Assembly (NCBI RefSeq): GCF_001894865.1
Contig: NZ_BCXA01000018.1
Location: forward strand, 62,001-126,000
Source of the DNA: Rhodococcus maanshanensis NBRC 100610
Lineage (GTDB): Bacteria > Actinomycetota > Actinomycetes > Mycobacteriales > Mycobacteriaceae
DNA: 64,000 bases
Reading direction: 5' to 3'
This document shows, piece by piece, positions 59,644 to 64,000 of the stretch. The notes under the pieces are model-generated. The model saw only the letters and a list, made by a program, of their open reading frames with translations. It had not been told where the DNA came from and did no database searches. How positions within the stretch are numbered: position 1 is the first letter of the stretch; the number at the start of each line of letters is the position of its first letter. The position numbers and the translations under genes were made by a program.

Positions 59644-61785
59644 CTAGGCCTTCAGCGAGGCGGGCGGGGTGAAGCGCTCGCCGTACTTCGCGGCGAGCTC
59701 CTCCGCACGCTTGACGAAGCCCTCCTGGCCGCCGGGGTAGCCGGCGACGAACTGGCTCACGCCACCGGTCCAGGCGGGGTAGCCGATGCCCATGATCGAG
59801 CCGATGTTGGCGTCGGCGGTGGACGTGATCACGCCCTCGTCGAAGCACTTGACCGACTCGATCGCCTCGATGAACAGCATGCGGTCGATCAGGTCCTGGA
59901 TCGGCGGGGTCACCGAACCCGACTTGAAGTGATCGCGCAGGCCCTGCCACAGGCCGGTACGCTTGCCGTCCTCGTAGTTGTAGAAGCCGGCACCGCCGAG
60001 GCGGCCCTTGCGGTCGTTGCCCTCGACGAGGTAGTTGATGACGTCACCGGCCGGATCCGCGGGCAGGGTCTTGCCCTCGGCGATCGCCGCGGCCTTCGAC
60101 TCCGCCCGGATCTTCTGCATCAGCGTCAGGTTCAGCTCGTCCGACAGCTGCAGCGGCGCCGCCGGGTAACCGGCCTGCATGCCCGCCTGCTCGATGGTGG
60201 CCGGCTCGATGCCCTCGGCAACCATGCCGATGGCCTCGTTGACGAAGGTGCCGATGACGCGCGAGGTGAAGAACCCGCGAGAGTCGTTGACCACGATCGG
60301 GGTCTTGCGGATGGCCTGCACGAAGTCGAACACCCGCGCCAGCGCCTCGTCCGAGGTCTTCTCGCCGCGGATGATCTCCACCAGCGGCATCTTGTCGACG
60401 GGCGAGAAGAAGTGGATGCCGATGAAGTCCTCGGGACGCTTGACGCCGGTCGCCAGGTCGGTGATGGGCAGCGTCGACGTGTTCGACCCCAGCAGGGCGT
60501 CGGCGTCGACGATGTCCTCGATCTCCTGGAACACGCTCCGCTTCAGGTCGGGCGACTCGAAGACGGCCTCGACGACGAAGTCGACGCCCGCGAAGTCGGC
60601 CGGGTCCGCGCTCGGCGTGATCAGCGACAGCAGAGCCTTCGACTTCTCCTCGGTGGTCTTGCCCCGGGAGAGCGCCTTGGCCTCGATCTTCTCGGAGTAC
60701 GCCTTGCCCTTCTCGGCGGCCTCGATCGTGACGTCCTTGAGCACCACCGGGATTCCGGCCTTGGCACACACGTACGCGATGCCGGCGCCCATCATGCCTG
60801 CGCCGAGGACACCGACCTTCTTGATCTCACGCTTGGGGATGTCCTTCGGGCGCGAGGCACCCGAGCCGATGGCCTGCATGTCGAAGAAGAACGCCTGGAT
60901 CATGTTCTTCGCGACCTGCCCGGTGACGAGCTTGGTGAAGTAGCGGGACTCGATGGTCAGCGCGTTGTCGACGTCGACCTGGCTGCCCTCGACCGCGGCG
61001 GCCATGATGGCGCGCGGGGCCTCCATCGGCGAGCCCTTGAGGGTCTTGCGCAGGTTCGCCGGGAAGGCGGGCAGGTTCGCCGCGAACGCCGGGGTGGCGG
61101 GGGTGCCACCGGGGATCTTGTAGCCCTTGACGTCCCACGGCTGCACGCCCGACTCGGGGTTGGCCTTGATCCACGCCTTCGCGGCGGGAACGAGCTCCTC
61201 GATGGAGGAGACGACCTCGTCGATGAGGCCGATCTCCTTGGCCTGCACCGGTCCGCGCTGCTGGCCCTGCAGCAGCAGCTGGGTCAGCGCCGTCATGATG
61301 CCGAACATGCGAACCGTGCGGACCACACCGCCGCCGCCGGGCAGCAGGCCGAGGGTGACCTCGGGCAGACCGATCTTGACGCCCTTGACGTCCGCGGCGA
61401 TGCGGTGGTGGGTGGCCAGCGCGATCTCGAGGCCGCCACCGAGCGCGGCACCGTTGATGCAGGTGACGACGGGCTTGCCGAGGGTCTCGAGGCGACGCAG
61501 GTCGGCCTTGAGGGTGACACTGTGGTTGAAGATCTGCTCGGCGTCCGCCGGACCGACCTTGATCATGTTCTTGAGGTCGCCACCGGCGAAGAAGGTCTTC
61601 TTGCCCGAGGTGAGGACGACGCCGGTGATGGCGTCCTTCTCCGCGTACAGCCGGTCGACGGTGGCATTCATGGACGCGATGTAGGCCGCGTTCATGGTGT
61701 TCGCGCCCTGGTTGGGGTCGTCGATGGTGAGCACGACGATTCCGTCGGCGTCCTGCTCCCAGTTGATGATGTTCTGCTCGCTCAC
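59644..61785 (-). CDS. fadB: Fatty acid oxidation multifunctional protein (enoyl-CoA hydratase / 3-hydroxyacyl-CoA dehydrogenase)
   Basis: 713 residues from a GTG with AGGAGA upstream; the frame continues upstream without protein-like sequence. N-terminal crotonase domain: FFAGGDLKNM, NGAALGGGLEIALATHHRIAAD and LPEVTLGLLPGGGG with the catalytic acids. C-terminal 3-hydroxyacyl-CoA dehydrogenase: VGVLGAGMMGAGIAYVCAKAG (NAD) and GIHFFSPVDKMPLVEII (catalytic His). It performs steps two and three of beta-oxidation. Encoded 31 bases downstream of the thiolase gene, as in the M. tuberculosis fadA/fadB pair. Confidence 0.95.
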   Translation of the reverse strand: MSEQNIINWEQDADGIVVLTIDDPNQGANTMNAAYIASMNATVDRLYAEKDAITGVVLTSGKKTFFAGGDLKNMIKVGPADAEQIFNHSVTLKADLRRLETLGKPVVTCINGAALGGGLEIALATHHRIAADVKGVKIGLPEVTLGLLPGGGGVVRTVRMFGIMTALTQLLLQGQQRGPVQAKEIGLIDEVVSSIEELVPAAKAWIKANPESGVQPWDVKGYKIPGGTPATPAFAANLPAFPANLRKTLKGSPMEAPRAIMAAAVEGSQVDVDNALTIESRYFTKLVTGQVAKNMIQAFFFDMQAIGSGASRPKDIPKREIKKVGVLGAGMMGAGIAYVCAKAGIPVVLKDVTIEAAEKGKAYSEKIEAKALSRGKTTEEKSKALLSLITPSADPADFAGVDFVVEAVFESPDLKRSVFQEIEDIVDADALLGSNTSTLPITDLATGVKRPEDFIGIHFFSPVDKMPLVEIIRGEKTSDEALARVFDFVQAIRKTPIVVNDSRGFFTSRVIGTFVNEAIGMVAEGIEPATIEQAGMQAGYPAAPLQLSDELNLTLMQKIRAESKAAAIAEGKTLPADPAGDVINYLVEGNDRKGRLGGAGFYNYEDGKRTGLWQGLRDHFKSGSVTPPIQDLIDRMLFIEAIESVKCFDEGVITSTADANIGSIMGIGYPAWTGGVSQFVAGYPGGQEGFVKRAEELAAKYGERFTPPASLKA

Positions 61786-61816
61786 TGCTTCAAGTCTCCT
61801 GGTAGTCCGGGCCGCG

Positions 61817-63031
61817 TCAGACGCGCTCGATGATGGTGGCCACGCCCATGCCGCCGCCGATGCACAGGGTGACCAGTGCGTAGCGGGCATTGCGGCGCTC
61901 GAGCTCGTCAATCATGGTGCCGGTGATCATCGCGCCGGTGGCGCCGAGCGGGTGGCCCATGGCGATCGCGCCGCCGTTGACGTTGAGCTTCTCGTCCGGG
62001 ATGTTCATGTCCTTCTGGAACTTGAGCACCACGGAGGCGAACGCCTCATTGATCTCGACGAGGTCCATGTCCTCGATCGTCAGACCGGCAGCGGCCAGGG
62101 CCTTCTTGGCCGCAGGCGTCGGGCCGGTGAGCATGATGGTCGAGTCGGCACCCGAGGTGGCGGTCGCGACGACGCGGGCCCGCGGGGTCATGCCCATGGC
62201 CTTGCCCGCCTCCTCGCTGCCGACGAGCAGCAGCGCGGCGCCGTCGACGATGCCGGAGCTGTTGCCGCCGTGGTGGACGTGGTTGATCTTCTCCACGAAG
62301 TGGTACTTCTGCATGGCGACGGCGTCGAAGCCGCCCATCTCGCCGATCATCGCGAAGGCGGGAGCGAGGCCCGCCAGGCTCTCCACGGTGGTGCCGGGGC
62401 GCATGTGCTCGTCGTTGTCGAGGATGGTGATGCCGTTGATGTCCTTGACCGGGACCACGGACTTGGCGAAGTATCCGCCGGCCCAGGCCTTCGCCGCCAG
62501 GTCCTGCGAACGGACCGCGTACGCGTCGACGTCGTCGCGGCTGAAGCCCTCGATGGTGGCGATCAGGTCGGACGAGATGCCCTGCGGGACGACGTAGTTG
62601 TCGTAGTTGGTGGCCGGGTCGTTCACCCAGGGGCCGCCGTCGCTGCCCATCTTGACGCGCGACATCGACTCGACGCCGCCGGCGATGACCATCTCGTCCC
62701 AGCCGGAGCGCACCTTCTGCGCGGCCATGTTCACGGCCTCGAGGCCGGAGGCGCAGAAGCGGTTGATCTGCACGCCGCCGACGGTGTCGGGCAGGCCGGC
62801 GTCGGTGGCGGCGATGCGCGCGATGTCCATGCCCTGGTCGCCGAGCGGGGAGACCACACCGAGGATCAGGTCCGAGATCCGATCCTCGTCGAGGTCGGGG
62901 AAGCGCACGCGCAGCTCGTCGATCAGGCCGGTGACCAGCGAGATCGGCTTGACCGAGTGCAGCGAACCGGTCTTCTTTCCTCGGCCACGTGGGGTTCGGA
63001 TGGCTTCATAAATGAATGCCTCTGTGGTCAC
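61817..63031 (-). CDS. fadA: Acetyl-CoA acyltransferase (thiolase)
   Basis: 404 residues from a GTG; AAGGAACACCTCACA upstream. Acyl-accepting Cys93 ([12 protein letters not shown]), His in [11 protein letters not shown] and the second Cys in TLCIGGGMG. Performs the last, CoA-dependent cleavage of beta-oxidation in complex with the FadB-type protein encoded downstream. First gene of the operon. A KstR-like palindrome lies about 130 bases upstream. Confidence 0.96.
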   Translation of the reverse strand: MTTEAFIYEAIRTPRGRGKKTGSLHSVKPISLVTGLIDELRVRFPDLDEDRISDLILGVVSPLGDQGMDIARIAATDAGLPDTVGGVQINRFCASGLEAVNMAAQKVRSGWDEMVIAGGVESMSRVKMGSDGGPWVNDPATNYDNYVVPQGISSDLIATIEGFSRDDVDAYAVRSQDLAAKAWAGGYFAKSVVPVKDINGITILDNDEHMRPGTTVESLAGLAPAFAMIGEMGGFDAVAMQKYHFVEKINHVHHGGNSSGIVDGAALLLVGSEEAGKAMGMTPRARVVATATSGADSTIMLTGPTPAAKKALAAAGLTIEDMDLVEINEAFASVVLKFQKDMNIPDEKLNVNGGAIAMGHPLGATGAMITGTMIDELERRNARYALVTLCIGGGMGVATIIERV

Positions 63032-63161
63032 TGTGAGGTGTTCCTTCCTGTGCACGGCTCCGCCGCGTGCGTGGTGTTCGCAATGGCAGTTCAAACGTCA
63101 TCGCCGAGCGCCGACTCGAGCGGCACCTGGCCCGAGGCATACACCTCGACGCAAGCCATAC

Positions 63162-63175
63162 TAGAACTCGTTTCA
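63162..63175. promoter_or_regulatory. KstR-like operator upstream of fadA
   Basis: TAGAACTCGTTTCA fits T-n-n-AAC-n-n-GTT-n-n-A, the 14-bp motif reported for the TetR-type regulator KstR in mycobacteria and rhodococci. It sits in the fadA promoter region. Related TetR regulators of lipid genes bind similar motifs, so the regulator cannot be fixed. Confidence 0.55.
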
Positions 63176-63230
63176 GAATTGGGTCTAGGACCGAACCGAG
63201 CGGGCTCTGTGACCGTTGCGATCGTCACGG

Positions 63231-63278
63231 CGGGCCGGGGTCGGGGCCCGTTCTAGTGAGACGGCTCGACCCGGCCCG
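63231..63278 (-). terminator. Terminator after the response-regulator gene
   Basis: CGGGCCGGGGTCG (63231-63243) pairs with CGACCCGGCCCG (63267-63278), one base bulged. Just beside it a 23-24 base unit ending in GCGAGGCTC is tandemly repeated (63274-63320), covering the response-regulator stop codon. Confidence 0.55.
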
Positions 63279-63311
63279 CCCGCGAGGCTCGGGCCAGCCC
63301 GCCGGCGAGGC

Positions 63312-63950
63312 TCAACCCAGCCCGGCCTGGCGCGCCCGCACGATGGCAGCGGACCGATCCGGCACCCCGAGCTTGGTCAGGATGTTGGAGATGTGGTTGC
63401 GCACCGTCTTCGGGCTCAGCACCAGGCGCCGGGAGATCGTCGCGGTGTCGTGCCCGCCCGCCACCAGGTCGAGCACCTCACGCTCCCGGTCGGTCAGCTC
63501 GGGGAACACGGTCGGCGCGAGGCTCCTGGAGGCCGCCATGAATCCAAGCGCACGCTCGGCCACCGCCGCGCCGAGGAGCAGCTCGCCGTTCGCGACCGCC
63601 CGGATGGCCCGCTCCACCTCGTCCGGGACCGCGCCCTTGACCAGGTAGCCCCTTGCCCCCGCACGCATCGACGCGACGATCGACTCGTCGTCCTCGTGCA
63701 TCGTCACCATCAGCACCCGCAACGCCGGGAACCGCGAGACCAGGTCCCGCGTCGTCTCGACGCCGGAACGATCGCCGAGTTCGAGGTCCATCAGCACCAC
63801 ATCGACGTCGGCCGTCACCAGCGCCGTCGCCTCGGCCGACGAACTGGCCTCGGCGACCACCTCGATGCCGTCGAGCGTGGAGAGCAGCGCCACCATCCCC
63901 AGCCGGAAGACGGGGTGGTCGTCGACGACGGCGACGCGGATGGCGGTCAT
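63312..63950 (-). CDS. NarL/FixJ-type response regulator
   Basis: 212 residues. Receiver domain with the acidic pair Asp10/Asp11, phospho-acceptor Asp55 (VVLMDLELGD) and Lys in YLVKGAVPDE; C-terminal LuxR-type helix-turn-helix at about 148-205 (LTDREREVLDLVAGGHDTATISRRLVLSPKTVRNH). Phosphorylation by the sensor kinase encoded immediately upstream would trigger DNA binding. The ATG overlaps the kinase stop codon (ATGA). Target genes are unknown. Confidence 0.95.
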   Translation of the reverse strand: MTAIRVAVVDDHPVFRLGMVALLSTLDGIEVVAEASSSAEATALVTADVDVVLMDLELGDRSGVETTRDLVSRFPALRVLMVTMHEDDESIVASMRAGARGYLVKGAVPDEVERAIRAVANGELLLGAAVAERALGFMAASRSLAPTVFPELTDREREVLDLVAGGHDTATISRRLVLSPKTVRNHISNILTKLGVPDRSAAIVRARQAGLG

Positions 63951-64000
63951 GATGCGGTCAACGGTAGCCGCGCGGTGACCCTGGTGCCGTGCGGGTGCAC
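63947..64000 (-). CDS. Sensor histidine kinase, C-terminal end only
   Basis: Reading the minus strand from the window edge gives 17 residues, VHPHGTRVTARLPLTAS, then TGA. GTRVTARLPL is the usual last strand of a HATPase_c domain of NarX-type kinases. The stop overlaps the response-regulator start by four bases, the normal arrangement for a two-component pair. The rest of the gene lies beyond base 64000. Confidence 0.75.
   Translation of the reverse strand: MHPHGTRVTARLPLTAS

Noticed and set aside
59929-61833. 634-codon plus-strand frame opposite fadB
   Set aside because: Leu/Asp/Arg-rich antisense translation; fadB is certain on the other strand.
1-64000. CRISPR arrays, tRNA or rRNA genes
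   Set aside because: No regularly spaced repeats and no cloverleaf or rRNA-like stretch was seen on reading; short RNAs could still be missed without a computed search.

Overview
The window is high-GC actinobacterial DNA, most likely from a mycolic-acid-containing genus such as Rhodococcus or Nocardia. The evidence is the GC-rich codon usage with frequent GTG starts, the block recR / ybaB / lipoprotein amidase / SRPBCC / FAD oxidase / cyclopropane synthase (41.5-46.7 kb), which keeps the order I recall from Mycobacterium tuberculosis Rv3715c-Rv3720, a polyphosphate glucokinase, a mycothiol-type DinB enzyme and a Cfp30B-like protein. Species is not determined. I see no rRNA, tRNA or CRISPR array.

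Layout. 1-8.2 kb: the 3' part of a kinase/STAND/LuxR regulator, a three-gene ribose-type sugar ABC importer and a CynX-type MFS exporter. 8.24-8.54 kb: a perfect 16-bp hairpin and a frameshifted IS3-family transposase remnant abutting an amidase gene. 10.7-39.1 kb: a large aromatic-catabolic region. It has three ring-hydroxylating oxygenase alpha/beta pairs, but one Rieske ferredoxin and one ferredoxin reductase. It also has an HsaA-like flavin monooxygenase with an FMN reductase, two type I extradiol dioxygenases, two alpha/beta hydrolases (one lacking the usual catalytic His), a pyroglutamyl-peptidase-like gene, a DmpH-like decarboxylase/hydratase, a DUF2848 protein, an Old Yellow Enzyme, a nitrilase-superfamily amidase, SDRs, an aldehyde dehydrogenase, an aromatic-acid MFS importer, and IclR and LuxR regulators. 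39.1-46.7 kb: conserved chromosome. 46.9-56.4 kb: a glycoside/ester utilisation locus (secreted and cytoplasmic GH1 enzymes, polyphosphate glucokinase, TetR regulator, SDR, MFS sugar importer, two tandem secreted SGNH esterases) tied together by related palindromes upstream of three promoters. 56.4-64 kb: IclR regulator, a degenerate SDR, an FMO-type flavin monooxygenase, fadB/fadA with a KstR-like operator, and a NarL-type two-component pair.

How the genes work together. In the aromatic region the expected logic is: import (AAHS MFS), ring dihydroxylation (Rieske oxygenase + ferredoxin + reductase), dihydrodiol dehydrogenation (SDR), possible further ring hydroxylation (HsaA-like + FMN reductase), meta-cleavage (extradiol enzymes), C-C hydrolysis (alpha/beta hydrolase), and decarboxylation or hydration (DmpH-like). 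The pyruvate-forming aldolase and acylating acetaldehyde dehydrogenase are absent and must be encoded elsewhere. Three amide/nitrile-type hydrolases (AS amidase, pyroglutamyl-peptidase-like, nitrilase superfamily) suggest, but do not prove, a nitrogen-bearing substrate. In the glycoside locus, secreted esterases and a secreted beta-glycosidase would trim an acylated glycoside, the MFS would import it, the cytosolic GH1 would release the sugar, and the glucokinase would phosphorylate glucose.

Starts were chosen by reading ribosome-binding sites, overlaps and leaderless-type -10 boxes, so many genes are shorter than the longest open frame. All family calls are from reading motifs in the translated sequence; no database search was run.
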